Source of the DNA: Cupriavidus necator N-1
GTDB taxonomy: Bacteria; Pseudomonadota; Gammaproteobacteria; Burkholderiales; Burkholderiaceae
Direction: 5' to 3'
NCBI RefSeq assembly: GCF_000219215.1
Contig: NC_015726.1
Coordinates: 1,984,001 to 2,048,000, forward strand
Length of the DNA: 64,000 nucleotides
The position numbers and the translations under genes are program-made. The notes beneath the pieces were generated by a model that was not told the origin of the DNA, searched no databases, and saw nothing but the letters and a program-made list of their open reading frames with translations. Below, piece by piece: positions 32,714 through 43,312 of the stretch. How positions within the stretch are numbered: position 1 is the stretch's first letter; every line of letters starts with the position of its first letter.

Positions 32714-32947
32714 ATGAGAACAATATTCCGGCTCTTCCAAGAGCACCCGGCATCGGTTGGCGAGAGCTATCTGCAGCATATGTCGTCGTCGTTTTCATTT
32801 GGCGCGTCGATGCTGTTCGCATCGATGGCGGCGCTCGTGCACGGCATGCTGCCTTTTCTCTTCGTCGCCACAGGCAGCAACACGATCTCTCGGCTGCATG
32901 AGCGCATGGTCACCCATCGCAACCGCGTGGCATCGCGTCACCGATAA
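32714..32947 (+). CDS. DUF6356 family small membrane protein
   Basis: This 77-residue protein has the DUF6356 pattern FQEHPASVGESYLQHMSSSFSFG, then LVHGMLPFLFVATGS and LHERMVTHR. One or two hydrophobic stretches in the middle suggest a membrane protein. An upstream ATG at 32,633 would add 27 residues that do not look like the family. There is no good ribosome site for either start. Function unknown. Between trxB and the aminotransferase in the island. Confidence 0.65.
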   Translation: MRTIFRLFQEHPASVGESYLQHMSSSFSFGASMLFASMAALVHGMLPFLFVATGSNTISRLHERMVTHRNRVASRHR

Positions 32948-32970
32948 ACAAGCCCCCCCTTGACAACAAC

Positions 32971-34242
32971 ATGACAAGCTCACTAGCGTCTTCCCTGCTA
33001 CGCCAGGTCCCCTATATGGGCGTGATTCACGTCGTTCACGAAGCCGTCAAGCTCGGCTTCCGCAACGGTCATCCCGACTGGTGCAACCTCGGCCAGGGGC
33101 AGCCTGAAATCGGGCCCATGGCAGGCGCGCCGGAACGGCTGGCCTCACTGCAGTTCGACGTGGCCGATTGCGCCTACGGGCCGGTCGGCGGCATCGATGC
33201 GCTGCGTCAGGCGGTCGCGGACGATTACAACCGTCGCTATCGTCGCGGCAAGGCATCGCAGTACACGAAGGACAATGTCGCGATTGCGTCCGGCGGGCGG
33301 CTTGCGCTGTCGCGCCTGCTCGCCACCCTGGGCGAAATTCGTCTGGGCCACGTCGTGCCCGACTACACCGCCTACGAAGATCTGATCGCTTACCACCGCC
33401 ATCGCTTCACGCCGGTCACGCTGCCCGTGGGGCCCGAAGACGGCTTTGCCATCCCGGCGCAGGCGCTCGAGGAACTGATCGCAAGGGAAGAGCTGGACGC
33501 GCTGCTGTGGAGCAATCCCAACAACCCCACCGGGGCCGTGGTACGTGGTGAAGCACTGGCACAGTATGTGGCGGCGGCGCGCAACACGGGCTGCTGGATG
33601 CTGCTCGACGAGTTCTATTCTCACTTCGTGTTCGAAGATGGCCATGCCCCCGCTGACAAGCCGGTATCTGCCGCCGAGTTCGTCGAGGACGTGGAAACGG
33701 ACCCGGTCGTCATCGTCGACGGCTTGACGAAGAATCATCGTTACCCCGGACTGCGCGTCGGCTGGGTGGTGGGGCCGACCGAGGTGATCGACATGATCAG
33801 CCGTGCCGCAAGCGCCATCGACGGCGGCCCGCCGACGATCGTGCAACGGCTTGCCGTGCAAGCGCTGCAACACGACCGCGCGGATCAGGAAACGTCCGCA
33901 TTGCGGAAGATGTTCGCCAGGAAGCGCCGCATCATGCTGGACGCGCTGACCAACATGGGTGTCGAGATCCCATGCCCTGGCAACGGCACGTTCTATCTCT
34001 GGGGCCGCGTACATCGGCTGCCCGCGCCGCTGAACACCGCGGACACCTTCTTTACGGAGGGTCTCAAGCGCAAGGTCATGACCGTGCCCGGCAGGTTCCT
34101 CGACGTCAATCCGGGCAACCGGCGCGCGACCGAGTACATCGACGCAAGCTGGGTGCGCTTCTCGTTCGGCCCGCCCGAGCCCAATCTCCGCATGGGACTG
34201 GAGCGCCTGGGTGACATGGTCAACAGCGCCATGCGAGGGTAA
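32971..34242 (+). CDS. PLP-dependent aminotransferase, class I/II
   Basis: This 423-residue fold-type I enzyme has the substrate and cofactor pattern NLGQGQPEIG, WSNPNNPTGA near residue 178, LLDEFYSHFVF, and the PLP lysine in VDGLTKNHRYPGLRVGW near residue 255. The closing arginine is in SWVRFSFGPP. It lies 5 bp before the MetC-like gene, so the two probably act on the same amino acid, but the substrate is not evident. Confidence 0.85.
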   Translation: MTSSLASSLLRQVPYMGVIHVVHEAVKLGFRNGHPDWCNLGQGQPEIGPMAGAPERLASLQFDVADCAYGPVGGIDALRQAVADDYNRRYRRGKASQYTKDNVAIASGGRLALSRLLATLGEIRLGHVVPDYTAYEDLIAYHRHRFTPVTLPVGPEDGFAIPAQALEELIAREELDALLWSNPNNPTGAVVRGEALAQYVAAARNTGCWMLLDEFYSHFVFEDGHAPADKPVSAAEFVEDVETDPVVIVDGLTKNHRYPGLRVGWVVGPTEVIDMISRAASAIDGGPPTIVQRLAVQALQHDRADQETSALRKMFARKRRIMLDALTNMGVEIPCPGNGTFYLWGRVHRLPAPLNTADTFFTEGLKRKVMTVPGRFLDVNPGNRRATEYIDASWVRFSFGPPEPNLRMGLERLGDMVNSAMRG

Positions 34243-34247
34243 TCCGG

Positions 34248-35426
34248 ATGTCCCCCGATACCTACCTCTCGCACGGCGTGATCGATCCGGACGATTTCGG
34301 CGGCGTCGTCAATCCGCCGGTTTTCCATGCGTCGACCGTGACGTTTCGCAATCTCGACGACATGGAAGCGCGCGGGCGTGCCATGTCGGGCGCCGACACG
34401 GATGTCATGTGGTACGGCCGCAAAGGCACGCCGACCACTTTCGCCTTGCAGAACGCCCTGGCGCGGCTCGAAGGCGGGCACCGTTCGCTGTTGGTGTCGT
34501 CCGGCCTGGCGGCGTGTACGAGCGCCATCATGGCATTCGTCAAAGCCGGCGATCACATCCTGGTGAGCGACAGCGTCTATGGTCCGACGCGCCACTACGT
34601 CGAAACGGTACTGGCCCGCTGCAACGTGTCAGCGACGTTCTACGACCCCACGCTTGGGTCCGACATCGCGGCCTTGTTCCGTCCGACCACGACGCTCGTG
34701 TTCGCAGAGTCACCGGGTTCGCAGACGTTCGAAATGCAGGACATTCCTGCCATTGCGAAGGTCGCACACCGGCATGGCGCGGTCGTCGTCATCGACAACA
34801 CGTGGGCCACGCCCTTGTTCTTCAAGCCATTTGAACACGGCGTGGACGTCTCCGTGCATGCGGGGACGAAATACATCGTTGGGCATTCGGACGCCTTGAT
34901 GGGTGTGATCACGACCAACCGTGAGTCATGGAGCACCGTGCGCGACTATGTCTTCGCCACTGGCCAGCACGCGGGCCCGGACGACGTCTATCTCGCGCAG
35001 CGGGGCTTGCGCACGATGGCCGTGCGCCTTGAGCGGCATCAGCGTAGCGGACTGGCAATTGCCGATTGGCTCGCGGGCCGCCCGGAGGTGGCCCAGGTGT
35101 TGCACCCCGGGCTCACTGGTGCGCCGGGCCACGCCCTTTGGCGTCGGGATTTCACGGGGGCTTCAGGATTGTTCAGCGTCGTACTCAAGCCCGGATATGG
35201 GCGTGAGGCGTTCCGTGCCTTCATCGACGACCTGAAGCTGTTCCGCCTGGGCTTTTCCTGGGGCGGATTCGAGAGTCTGGTGATGCCCTTCGATCCCAGG
35301 GAGGAGCGCCCCGCAGCCGCCTGGCCGTATGCCGGCCAGGCATTTCGATTGCACGTGGGCCTTGAGGCCAAGGAGGATCTGATCGCCGATCTGGAAGCCG
35401 CGTTCCGCAGACTTGCCGTGCAGTAG
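34248..35426 (+). CDS. metC: Cystathionine beta-lyase-like PLP enzyme
   Basis: This 392-residue Cys/Met-metabolism enzyme has the N-terminal NPPVFHASTV, YGRKGTPTTFALQ, SSGLAACTSA, the PLP lysine in SVHAGTKYIVGHSDALMG near residue 210, and SWGGFESLVMPFDP near the C-terminus. These features point to beta-lyases (MetC) rather than gamma-synthases. In this operon it probably cleaves cystine or another beta-substituted alanine to pyruvate, ammonia and a thiol. A C-N lyase role on plant amino acids is possible but unproven. Confidence 0.85.
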   Translation: MSPDTYLSHGVIDPDDFGGVVNPPVFHASTVTFRNLDDMEARGRAMSGADTDVMWYGRKGTPTTFALQNALARLEGGHRSLLVSSGLAACTSAIMAFVKAGDHILVSDSVYGPTRHYVETVLARCNVSATFYDPTLGSDIAALFRPTTTLVFAESPGSQTFEMQDIPAIAKVAHRHGAVVVIDNTWATPLFFKPFEHGVDVSVHAGTKYIVGHSDALMGVITTNRESWSTVRDYVFATGQHAGPDDVYLAQRGLRTMAVRLERHQRSGLAIADWLAGRPEVAQVLHPGLTGAPGHALWRRDFTGASGLFSVVLKPGYGREAFRAFIDDLKLFRLGFSWGGFESLVMPFDPREERPAAAWPYAGQAFRLHVGLEAKEDLIADLEAAFRRLAVQ

Positions 35427-35473
35427 CGTTGCCCTTCAAAAAAAAATACCTATTCCTACATTGGAGACAAGAC

Positions 35474-36274
35474 ATGAAATCCCTGAAGTTGCTGTTGCAA
35501 AGCGCGTGCATCGCGACCCTCCTGAATCTCACGGCGCCCGCCGTGCACGCTGAAGATCTGCTGGATTCGGTCAAAGTCAGCGGTGTCCTGAAAGTCGGCA
35601 TGGAGGGCACTTACCCACCCTTTGGCTATCGCAATGGCGACGGTCAGCTCGACGGCTTTGACGTGGCCGTAGCCAAAGCCGTGGCCGACAAGATGGGGCT
35701 CAAGGTCCAGTTCGTCACCACCGAGTGGAGTGGCATCATTGCCGGCCTGCAAGCCGGCAAGTTCGACGTCATCGTCAACCAGGTGGGCATCACGCCGGCG
35801 CGCCGCCAGGCTCTGGATTTTACCCAGCCATACGTCTATTCCGCGGTCCAGGTACTTCAGCGCAACAATGACAAGCGCGAGTTCAATTCGCTTGAGGAGC
35901 TGAAGGGAAAATCCGTCGGCGTCACGCTGGGCAGCAACTATGCCGAACTGGCGAAATCCGTGCCGGGTATCCTGGTGCAGACCTATCCGGGTACGTCGGA
36001 AAACCTGCGTGACCTGGCTGCCGGGCGCATCGATGCCGCCCTCAATGACCGCCTGATGCTGCCATACCTGATCAAGAACTCCAAGATGCCGCTACGCACG
36101 GGCGCGCTGCTTGCAGGCACGAAGCTTGAGATGGGCATCCCGTTCCGCAAGGGCAATCCCAAGTTTGCCAAGGCCATTGACGACGCACTGAACGCGTTGC
36201 AGCAGGAGGGCACGTTGCGCAAGCTGTCCATCCAGTGGTTGGGTACCGACGCCAGCAGACCCGTCGCCCAGTAA
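35474..36274 (+). CDS. tcyJ: Cystine/polar amino-acid ABC transporter, periplasmic binding protein
   Basis: This 266-residue family 3 solute-binding protein has a signal peptide (MKSLKLLLQSACIATLLN, cleavage probably after VHA). The ligand pocket motifs are GTYPPFGYRN, DGFDVAVAKAVADKMG and NQVGITPARRQALDFTQPY. It resembles E. coli TcyJ (FliY). The GGAGACAAG ribosome site is clear. It lies 47 bp after the MetC-like gene. Confidence 0.87.
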   Translation: MKSLKLLLQSACIATLLNLTAPAVHAEDLLDSVKVSGVLKVGMEGTYPPFGYRNGDGQLDGFDVAVAKAVADKMGLKVQFVTTEWSGIIAGLQAGKFDVIVNQVGITPARRQALDFTQPYVYSAVQVLQRNNDKREFNSLEELKGKSVGVTLGSNYAELAKSVPGILVQTYPGTSENLRDLAAGRIDAALNDRLMLPYLIKNSKMPLRTGALLAGTKLEMGIPFRKGNPKFAKAIDDALNALQQEGTLRKLSIQWLGTDASRPVAQ

Positions 36275-36355
36275 TCGCTGCCACGCCGGCCGGCTCCTGC
36301 CATCGCTGCAGGCATCGGCCTGGCCGGCCACGCGGCCACTTCTACGGATCGAATC

Positions 36356-37015
36356 ATGGAATCTCTTGATCTAGTTATACATGCATCGCCGGTACTCCTG
36401 CACGGAGCGGTGATCACCGTGAAATTTGCCCTGGCGTCGATGGTGTTCGGCCTGCTGGTCGGGATCGTGGTCGCCATCATGGGTATCAGCACAAGTCCGA
36501 TCCTCGGCGGCATTGCCCGCACCTATGTCAGTGTCATGCGCGGCACGCCGCTGCTGGTGCAGATGTTCGTCGTCTACTATGGCCTGCCAGACCTCGGCAT
36601 TTCCCTGGACCCCACCAGCGCCGGCATTCTTACCCTCACGGCCAATGCCGGCGCGTACCTGTCGGAAAGCATGCGCGGCGCGATTCTCGGTATCGGCAGA
36701 GGGCAATGGAGCGCCGCGCATAGCCTCGGGCTGAGCCATCTGCAGACGCTGCGTTACATCGTCTGCCCGCAGGCCTTGCGGCTCGCCGTGCCAAGCCTCG
36801 GCAACACGCTCATCAGCCTGATCAAGGATACGTCGCTGGTGTCAGTCATCACCGTGACCGAGTTGCTCAGGTCGTCCCAGGAAATCATCGCATCAACGTT
36901 CCAGCCGCTTCCCTTGTATCTGTCGGTAGCAGCGATCTACTGGCTGTTCAGCACCGGATTGTCATGGGCACAGCGTCGCCTCGAGGCGCGTCTGACACTG
37001 CCCGTGACGCGTTGA
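36356..37015 (+). CDS. tcyL: Amino-acid ABC transporter permease
   Basis: This 219-residue His/Glu/Gln/Arg-type permease has about five membrane helices. The start is [26 protein letters not shown], then [19 protein letters not shown]. The ATPase-docking EAA loop is [29 protein letters not shown] near residue 120. It belongs with the binding protein upstream and the ATPase downstream (52 bp). Confidence 0.9.
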   Translation: MESLDLVIHASPVLLHGAVITVKFALASMVFGLLVGIVVAIMGISTSPILGGIARTYVSVMRGTPLLVQMFVVYYGLPDLGISLDPTSAGILTLTANAGAYLSESMRGAILGIGRGQWSAAHSLGLSHLQTLRYIVCPQALRLAVPSLGNTLISLIKDTSLVSVITVTELLRSSQEIIASTFQPLPLYLSVAAIYWLFSTGLSWAQRRLEARLTLPVTR

Positions 37016-37067
37016 TCCAACGGGTCGGAAACCCGAAGAAAGCAATCTGCAAGTAGGAGACAAAACG

Positions 37068-37793
37068 ATGATCGCGCTCGAAGGCGTATCGAAGTGGTAC
37101 GGTCAGTTCAAGGTGCTTGATGCGTGCAGCACCCAGGTAGAAAAAGGCGAGGTCGTGGTCATCTGCGGCCCTTCCGGATCAGGAAAATCCACGCTGATCA
37201 AAACCGTCAACGGCCTCGAGCCGTTTCAGCAGGGCCGGATCAGTGTGGACGGGGTAATGGTCGGCGATCCGAAGATCAAGCTCGCCCAGTTGCGTGCGCG
37301 GGTTGGCATGGTGTTTCAGCATTTCGAGCTGTTCCCGCATCTGTCCATTCTCGACAACCTGTCTCTGGCCCAGGTCAAAGTGTTGAAACGCCGCAATGAG
37401 GAAGCACAGGAGAACGGCATGCGCCTGCTCGAGCGCGTCGGCCTGAAAGCGCATGCGCGGAAATACCCCGGGCAGCTTTCGGGCGGGCAGCAACAGCGCG
37501 TTGCCATTGCACGCGCGCTGTCGATGGATCCGATCGCCATGCTGTTCGACGAACCGACATCGGCGCTCGATCCCGAAATGATCAATGAGGTGCTGGACGT
37601 CATGGTCGAACTGGCGCGCGAGGGCATGACGATGATCTGCGTCACCCATGAAATGGGGTTCGCGAAGAAGGTCGCCAGCCGCGTAATTTTCATGGATGGC
37701 GGCGCCATCGTCGAGGATGCCGGCAAGGACGCCTTCTTCGGCGACCCGAAATCGGCCCGCGCTAAGGAATTCCTCGCAAAGATCCTGCATTGA
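37068..37793 (+). CDS. tcyN: Amino-acid ABC transporter ATPase
   Basis: This 241-residue ATP-binding subunit has Walker [10 protein letters not shown] at about residue 32, Q-loop [10 protein letters not shown], signature LSGGQQQR near residue 137, Walker [14 protein letters not shown] and the switch histidine in VTHEMGFA. It completes the transporter, equivalent to E. coli TcyN (YecC). The start has GTAGGAGA upstream. Confidence 0.92.
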   Translation: MIALEGVSKWYGQFKVLDACSTQVEKGEVVVICGPSGSGKSTLIKTVNGLEPFQQGRISVDGVMVGDPKIKLAQLRARVGMVFQHFELFPHLSILDNLSLAQVKVLKRRNEEAQENGMRLLERVGLKAHARKYPGQLSGGQQQRVAIARALSMDPIAMLFDEPTSALDPEMINEVLDVMVELAREGMTMICVTHEMGFAKKVASRVIFMDGGAIVEDAGKDAFFGDPKSARAKEFLAKILH

Positions 37794-37900
37794 CTCACAC
37801 CCGCTTGCATGAAGGCGGGGGCGGTCGGGGGCGATCAAGGTCCCCGCTGACAACGACCGCCGCCGCCCCGTCCTGGTCCACCTCCCCCAAAGTTGAAATC

Positions 37901-38917
37901 ATGAAGATCTCGGATCGCCTTGCCGCTTTCTCCCGCCTCGATCTGGTCGGCGCGGCCACGCCCCTGCAAAAGCTTGACCGCCTGTCCGGGATGGTCGGGC
38001 GCGATATCTACGTCAAGCGGGATGACACCACACCACTTGCGTTTGGCGGAAACAAACTGCGCAAGCTTGAGTTCCTGGCGGCTGACGCCTTGCGCCAGGG
38101 CGCCGATACGCTGGTAACGGCCGGAGCCATACAGTCGAATCATGTCCGGCAGACGGCCGCGCTGGCGGCCCGTCTTGGGCTACGCTGCAGCGCGTTGCTG
38201 GAAAACCCGACCGGCACGGCAGACGGCGACTACCTGCACAGCGGCAACCGCCTGCTGCTCGATTTGTTCGACGCACAGGCCGAGCCGGTTACCAGTCTCG
38301 ACAACGCCGACGCACAGTTGCAGGCCCTTGCGGAACGGCTGCGTGGCGAGGGGCACAAGCCGTATGTCATCCCGATCGGCGGGTCCAATCCGCTGGGGGC
38401 ATTGGGGTATGTACGTGCCGGGCTGGAGCTGGCGCAGCAAGCCGAGGCGATGGGTCTTGCGTTCTCGGCGGTCGTGCTGGCGTCCGGCAGTGCCGGAACC
38501 CATGGCGGGCTTGCGTTGGCGCTCGCACACGCGATGCCGGATACACCGGTCGTCGGTGTTACCGTGTCCCGCAGCGTCGCGGCGCAAGTTCCGAAGGTGG
38601 CTAGGCTGATTGAAGGGACTGCCGCACTGCTCGATGTCGAGGTGCCGGCAGGGCTGAAGGTCGAGCTGTGGGACGAGTACTTCGCACCTCGCTATGGTGA
38701 GCCCAACCAGGCGGGGCTGGAGGCCATCCGCATCCTGGCAGGTACCGAAGGTGTGTTGCTCGATCCCGTCTATACGGGGAAGGCGATGGCTGGCTTGCTC
38801 GATGGCGTCGCGCGCGGGCGTTTTGCTTCGGCTGGCCCGGTGTTGTTCCTGCATACCGGTGGTGCGCCGGCGTTGTTTGCGTATCGCAATGCAATCAACA
38901 CAGGCCCGAGGGACTGA
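37901..38917 (+). CDS. dcyD: D-cysteine desulfhydrase
   Basis: This 338-residue fold-type II PLP enzyme splits D-cysteine to pyruvate, H2S and ammonia. Motifs match E. coli DcyD closely: [21 protein letters not shown] with the PLP lysine near residue 51, [38 protein letters not shown] and [14 protein letters not shown]. This separates it from ACC deaminase. The ATG at 37,901 is chosen over a long unlikely extension. In E. coli, dcyD also sits with the tcyJLN transporter genes. Confidence 0.92.
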   Translation: MKISDRLAAFSRLDLVGAATPLQKLDRLSGMVGRDIYVKRDDTTPLAFGGNKLRKLEFLAADALRQGADTLVTAGAIQSNHVRQTAALAARLGLRCSALLENPTGTADGDYLHSGNRLLLDLFDAQAEPVTSLDNADAQLQALAERLRGEGHKPYVIPIGGSNPLGALGYVRAGLELAQQAEAMGLAFSAVVLASGSAGTHGGLALALAHAMPDTPVVGVTVSRSVAAQVPKVARLIEGTAALLDVEVPAGLKVELWDEYFAPRYGEPNQAGLEAIRILAGTEGVLLDPVYTGKAMAGLLDGVARGRFASAGPVLFLHTGGAPALFAYRNAINTGPRD

Positions 38918-39040
38918 AGCGGGGACGGAGGGGGAGTCGACACCACCGCCCAGCCCCGCCGCGGCAACGCGAAGCGCGGAGCCAAGAGACAAGGCGCCTC
39001 GAGGGCGCCCTATATGCTTGATGAAAAGCGAACTACAACG

Positions 39041-39064
39041 TCACTCCCACTCCATCATCAATAG
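39041..39064. repeat. guaA-tail att-like site, middle copy
   Basis: It begins TCACTCCCACTC, as in guaA at 45,654, and continues CATCATCAA like the 29,737 copy. On the minus strand it reads MMEWE-stop. It separates the cystine block from the decayed aspA block. Repeat copy B starts 25 bp to its right. Confidence 0.78.
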
Positions 39065-39088
39065 GCCCCTTAAACCCGCGTAGGTAAA

Positions 39089-39192
39089 GGGATTGGCTGT
39101 GATCAACTTGGGGCCTTACCGTCGCTTTTACCGTCAAGCGCGCAGAGCATTTGCTGGCACGGGAGATGGAACGATTTGCGGGGCGACGACTC
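39089..39192. repeat. Diverged copy B of the ~95-bp repeat
   Basis: It matches 132-225 at about 85% after a 10-base insertion. The GGGATTGGCTGTGA start and ATTTGCGGGGCGACGACTC end are identical in both copies. It is non-coding as far as I can see. A short frame through it is not conserved in copy A. Confidence 0.7.
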
Positions 39193-39339
39193 TGGCGACA
39201 CCATTGTCAATCAGCTCAAACGATACAGGAAGTCCAGCGCCCTGTCCGCGCTCCGCCGACCAATAGGTTCACTCACGCTGGTCTTACCAGCGTCTCGATT
39301 GCGGTGACCGTTTTCCCCAACCGCAAGGCTGGGCCGTTC

Positions 39340-40385
39340 TCATACTGAGTCGCCCTCCTCCTGCCGAACGTCCAGCCCTAGTTCTTGCGTCAGCGTTTCG
39401 ACGCTCGGCAGGCTCTCTTGAAGTTCAATGGGGAGTTCCGCAACGAACTGGTACTGGGCTACGCCTATCGGATTCCCCATGCCGCGCAGCGCGTACTCGA
39501 CCACCAGCCGGTTATGCTCCTGGCACAACAGCAGCCCGATGGTGGGATGGTCGGCCTCGGTTTTCATCAGGGCATCAACCGCCGACAGGTAGAAACTGAT
39601 CTGACCTGCATACTCGGGCTTAAAGGCACCTGTCTTCAGTTCAATGACGATATAGCAGCGGAGCTTGAGGTGATAGAACAGCAGATCAAGGTAGAAGTCA
39701 TCGCCACCCACTTCGAGGTGAACCTGTCGGCCGACATAGGCGAAGCCGGCCCCGAGCTCGAGTAGGAAACGAGTTATGTGTTCCACCGGCGCTGCCTCCA
39801 AGTCCCGCTCCGTCGCGTCGGCACGCAAGCTCAAAAAATCGAAGACGTAAGGATCCTTGAGTGTGGCCCGCGCCAAATCAGACTGCGGCGATGGCAGTTG
39901 GGCGGCAAAGTTGTTTGGCGCCTGCGCCGCCCGGTCGATCAGGCGGGTGTCAATCTGCGCCAGTAGTACCGCGCGGGACCAGCCGTGCGCGAGTGCCTGC
40001 CGCGCGTACCACTGCCGCTGCTCCTCCGATTTGAGCTTTTGCAGCTGCACCTGGTTGTGCCCCCAAGGCAATTGTCCAACAAGCTGTTGGACAATTGCTG
40101 CATCCGGCCACGCCTCGGCGAAGGCGCGCATTGCCATCAGGTTGGAGCGCGACAGTCCGCTCATTTGGGGAAATGCTTGCCGCAAATCCTGCGCCAAACG
40201 CTCTATACTTTGGCACCCCAGCCCTGTCTCGCCTGCCGCTCAAGAATTTCCTTGCCAATATCCCAGTACAGCGCGACCAAGGCTTGGTTGACCGCCACCG
40301 CCGCGCGTTGCTGGGCGCGCCCGATGCGAGATTTTAGCGAAGTGAGCCAATCGGCGTAGTCGGGAGGCAGCGGTAACGAAGCCAT
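39340..40385 (-). pseudogene. Frameshifted YhcG-type PDDEXK nuclease (DUF1016)
   Basis: The N-terminal part (MASLPLPPDYADWLTSLKSR, then LYWDIGKEILERQARQGWGAKV) ends at a TAG at 40,203. The natural continuation IERLAQDLRQAFPQMSGLS resumes in another frame at once, which fits loss of one base near 40,203. The C-terminal part has the nuclease core FYLDLLFYHLKLRCYIVIELK (D, E-x-K). Without the shift the protein would be about 345 residues, a normal YhcG size. Such proteins link to DNA repair or defence. Programmed frameshifting is not obvious. Confidence 0.85.
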
Positions 40386-40670
40386 GGCAGCAGAGGCGGA
40401 GAAGACGCAATGGGGGCAGTATAGAGCACCCGTTCAGGGCCGCTACGAAATCATCACGAAGAATACGCCGCTTACGAAACTTGCTATCAGATTGCCCTGG
40501 CAGCTTCGCAGGCTACCGGCAGAATCGAACCCCGGTCATGCCATTTCTGCATAATCATGCACTGCGCCGCGACACCCCATGAAATCTTGGCATCGAACGT
40601 GGTGCAGGTGCGGCCGATTCCCTAGACTCCGGCAGCAGTGCTAAAACCAACTTACGCGAGGAGCGTAACC

Positions 40671-42104
40671 ATGACTGCCGGACTCTTCAGAACCGAACAT
40701 GACCTCCTGGGTGACCGTGAAGTCCCTGTCCAGGCCTACTACGGCGTACATACGTTGCGCGCCGTCGAGAATTTCCCTATCACAGGCACCCCGATCTCCA
40801 TCTACCCAGAGCTGATCAAGGCGCTGGCTGCGATCAAGCAGGCCGCGGCGCAGGCCAACCATGAGCTGGGCCTGCTCGACAAGGCGCGCTGCGACGCGAT
40901 CGTCGGCGCCTGCCAGGAGTTGATTGCCGGGAAGCTGCACGACCAGTTTGTCGTCGATGTCATTCAGGGCGGCGCCGGCACCTCGACCAACATGAACGCC
41001 AATGAGGTGATCGCCAACCGCGCGCTCGAACTGCTCGGCCATCAGAAGGGCGAGTACCAGCACCTGCACCCGAACGAGCACGTCAACATCGGCCAGAGCA
41101 CCAACGATGTCTACCCGAGCGCGCTGAAGGTCGCTACGTGGTTCGGTATTGCCGGTCTTGTCGACGCCATGGCGGTGCTGCGACGGGCCTTCGAGGCGAA
41201 GGCCGACGAGTTCGCTCACATCATCAAGATGGGCCGCACTCAGCTGCAGGATGCCGTGCCGATGACGCTCGGCCAGGAATTCAGCACCTACGCCGTGATG
41301 CTCGGAGAAGACGAGGCGCGCCTGCGCGAAGCCGCGATGCTGATCTGCGAGATCAACCTTGGGGCCACCGCAATCGGCACCGGCATCACCGCGCATCCGT
41401 CGTATGCGCCCGTGGTGCTGCGGCGCCTGCGCGAGATCACAGGCATTCCGCTGGAAACCGCACCCAATCTGATCGAGGCCACGCAGGACTGCGGCTCGTT
41501 CGTGCAGCTCTCCGGTGTGTTGAAGCGCGTTGCCGTGAAGCTATCGAAGACATGTAACGATTTGCGGCTGCTATCCAGCGGCCCGCGCGCTGGCCTGGGG
41601 GAGATCAACCTGCCGCCGATGCAGGCCGGCTCCAGCATCATGCCCGGCAAGGTTAATCCGGTGATCCCCGAAGTCGTGAATCAGATCGCCTTCGAAGTCA
41701 TCGGCAATGACGTCACCGTCAGCTTTGCGGCCGAGGCCGGCCAGCTCCAGCTCAATGCGTTCGAGCCGATCATCGCGCACAGCCTGTTCAAGAGCGTCAG
41801 CCATCTGCGCAACGGCTGCCTGACGCTCGCCGAGCGCTGCGTCAAAGGCATCACCGCGAATGCCGACCGGCTGCGCGCCACTGTCGAGAACTCGATCGGC
41901 ATCGTGACGGCGCTCAACCCCTATATCGGCTATGCCAACGCAACCGCCGTTGCGCAGGAAGCGCACGCAACAGGCGGCAGCGTCTATGAAATCGTCTTGC
42001 GTAAGGGCCTGCTGTCGAAAGAGGAACTTGACCGCATCCTGCGCCCCGAGACGCTGACCCAGCCGGTGCCGCTGGACTTGCATGGGAAGTCGTTTGTCCG
42101 ATGA
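40671..42104 (+). CDS. aspA: Aspartate ammonia-lyase
   Basis: This 477-residue enzyme splits aspartate to fumarate and ammonia. Family motifs: GGAGTSTNMNANEVIANRA near residue 100, HPNEHVNIGQSTNDVYPSA near residue 135, GRTQLQDAVPMTLGQE, and the mobile loop signature GSSIMPGKVNPVIPE near residue 320. The ATG follows GCGAGGAGCG. It is intact, unlike its neighbours. The 285 bp upstream contain its leader but no promoter I could fix. Confidence 0.92.
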   Translation: MTAGLFRTEHDLLGDREVPVQAYYGVHTLRAVENFPITGTPISIYPELIKALAAIKQAAAQANHELGLLDKARCDAIVGACQELIAGKLHDQFVVDVIQGGAGTSTNMNANEVIANRALELLGHQKGEYQHLHPNEHVNIGQSTNDVYPSALKVATWFGIAGLVDAMAVLRRAFEAKADEFAHIIKMGRTQLQDAVPMTLGQEFSTYAVMLGEDEARLREAAMLICEINLGATAIGTGITAHPSYAPVVLRRLREITGIPLETAPNLIEATQDCGSFVQLSGVLKRVAVKLSKTCNDLRLLSSGPRAGLGEINLPPMQAGSSIMPGKVNPVIPEVVNQIAFEVIGNDVTVSFAAEAGQLQLNAFEPIIAHSLFKSVSHLRNGCLTLAERCVKGITANADRLRATVENSIGIVTALNPYIGYANATAVAQEAHATGGSVYEIVLRKGLLSKEELDRILRPETLTQPVPLDLHGKSFVR

Positions 42105-42308
42105 CATGAAGCCACGCAGGAGCGGCACCGGATCGGCTGGAACAGTAAGCCATGGGGCGCGCTAGCATGCCAAGCCATGGCCTTTGCACACGGATATCGC
42201 CCGCACGTATGGCTCAGCGCAGCATACGCGGCTGCTATGCGGCGGGGCGCTAGCCGGCGGCATAGCATCGCGTATACCAGATGGCGTTCAGCGCACACCC
42301 GCTACTCC

Positions 42309-43228
42309 TCAATCCGTATCCTTGCCGCCTTGACAGCCGCGCCCCATCGTTGATCCTCGGACAAATTCACCGAACTTCTTGGGGTTAATCGTGATTGGCG
42401 TATAAGCCATGTCGGCGAGGCGCGCACGGAACTCTGGCTGGGACGTGGCGCGAGTCACCTGCGCCTGGATGACATCAACAACCACTTGCGGCGTATTTGG
42501 CGGAGCGAGCACGCCAAACCAGGTGTCAGCGTCGATTGCATAGGCACTTTCGGTGAGCGTAGGAACCTCCTTGATTGACGGGAAGCGCTCAGGAGATCCC
42601 AGTGCATAGAGCCACAGTTTGGTCTTGTTGGCGACCACCAAAGGTGTGGGAATGAATGCCACCCATGACAGCCGTCATGACGGGTGCCGCGCCGCCGAAC
42701 GGCACTTCGAGCATTTTGTTGATGTGCGCCTTGGTCTTGAGCAATTCCATGCCCATTTGCGCCATGCTCCCCGGTCCCCAATGACCACAGGAAAGTGAGC
42801 TGGTTTTTGCCTTCGCGACGATGTCCTGGACAGTCCTGGTCTCGGCATCCGGACGACTCCCCAGAACGAAGCCCATCTTGGCTACGGGAGCAACGGGGCC
42901 GGAAGCCATTGGGCTGAAACTGGACGACCTTCTTGTGAATATACGGTGCGACTGAAATAGAGTCGGCGGCCGCAAACAGCAACGTGTATCCATCCGGCGG
43001 CGATGCATGAGTGACATTGGCACCAATCACGCCGTTGGGACCCCGCCGGTTCTCCACCACGATGGGTTGATACCAATGCGTGACGACAAGGCGGGCGAGT
43101 ACATCCGTTCCCCCGCCTGGCGCATACGGCACGACCAGCCGAATCGGTTTAGTGGGCGTCCGCCCCGGTTGAGCGTTTGCCGGATTGGCCGCCCACATTG
43201 CGGCAAACAGCATTGCAGCGGCGCCCAC
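42309..43228 (-). pseudogene. Broken Bug/TctC-family tricarboxylate receptor
   Basis: An N-terminal signal-like stretch and KPIRLVVPYAPGGGTDVLARLV, then PIVVENRRGPNGVIGANV and YTLLFAAADSI, are readable from 43,228. The frame changes near 42,900 (PVAPVAKMGFVLG follows), again within 42,790-42,660, and the C-terminal VVANKTKLWLYALGSPERFPSIKEVPTL part is in a third frame to 42,309. A region before PIVVENR is also shortened. At least two frameshifts mean no full receptor can be made. Confidence 0.85.
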
Positions 43229-43312
43229 AAGGCGAACGCCTCCCTTGGCGCTTCCAACAGCGCCGCACTGATACTGATATGACTTCCGTTGTCAATCGGA
43301 TTGGTTCGGTTT

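Larger units (their letters stand above)
38918..39339. other. Island junction without genes
   Basis: This 422-bp gap holds a guaA-tail att-like site (39,041) and repeat copy B (39,089-39,192). No reading frame in it looks coding. Two TTACCGTC octamers, 12 bp apart at 39,116 and 39,128, could be arm-type recombinase sites; the second is degenerate in copy A. Confidence 0.6.

Noticed and set aside
39151..39348. Short open frame across repeat copy B, briefly considered an integrase remnant
   Set aside because: The frame is not kept in copy A and no recombinase catalytic residues are visible.
40190..40210. Programmed frameshift in the YhcG gene
   Set aside because: No slippery heptamer or following stem is apparent, and neighbouring genes are also broken, so plain decay is more likely.
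42105..42308. Dyad-rich 200-bp gap after aspA, considered as an RNA gene or tRNA
   Set aside because: Short palindromes such as CCATGG occur, but no cloverleaf or terminator with a T-tract can be drawn.
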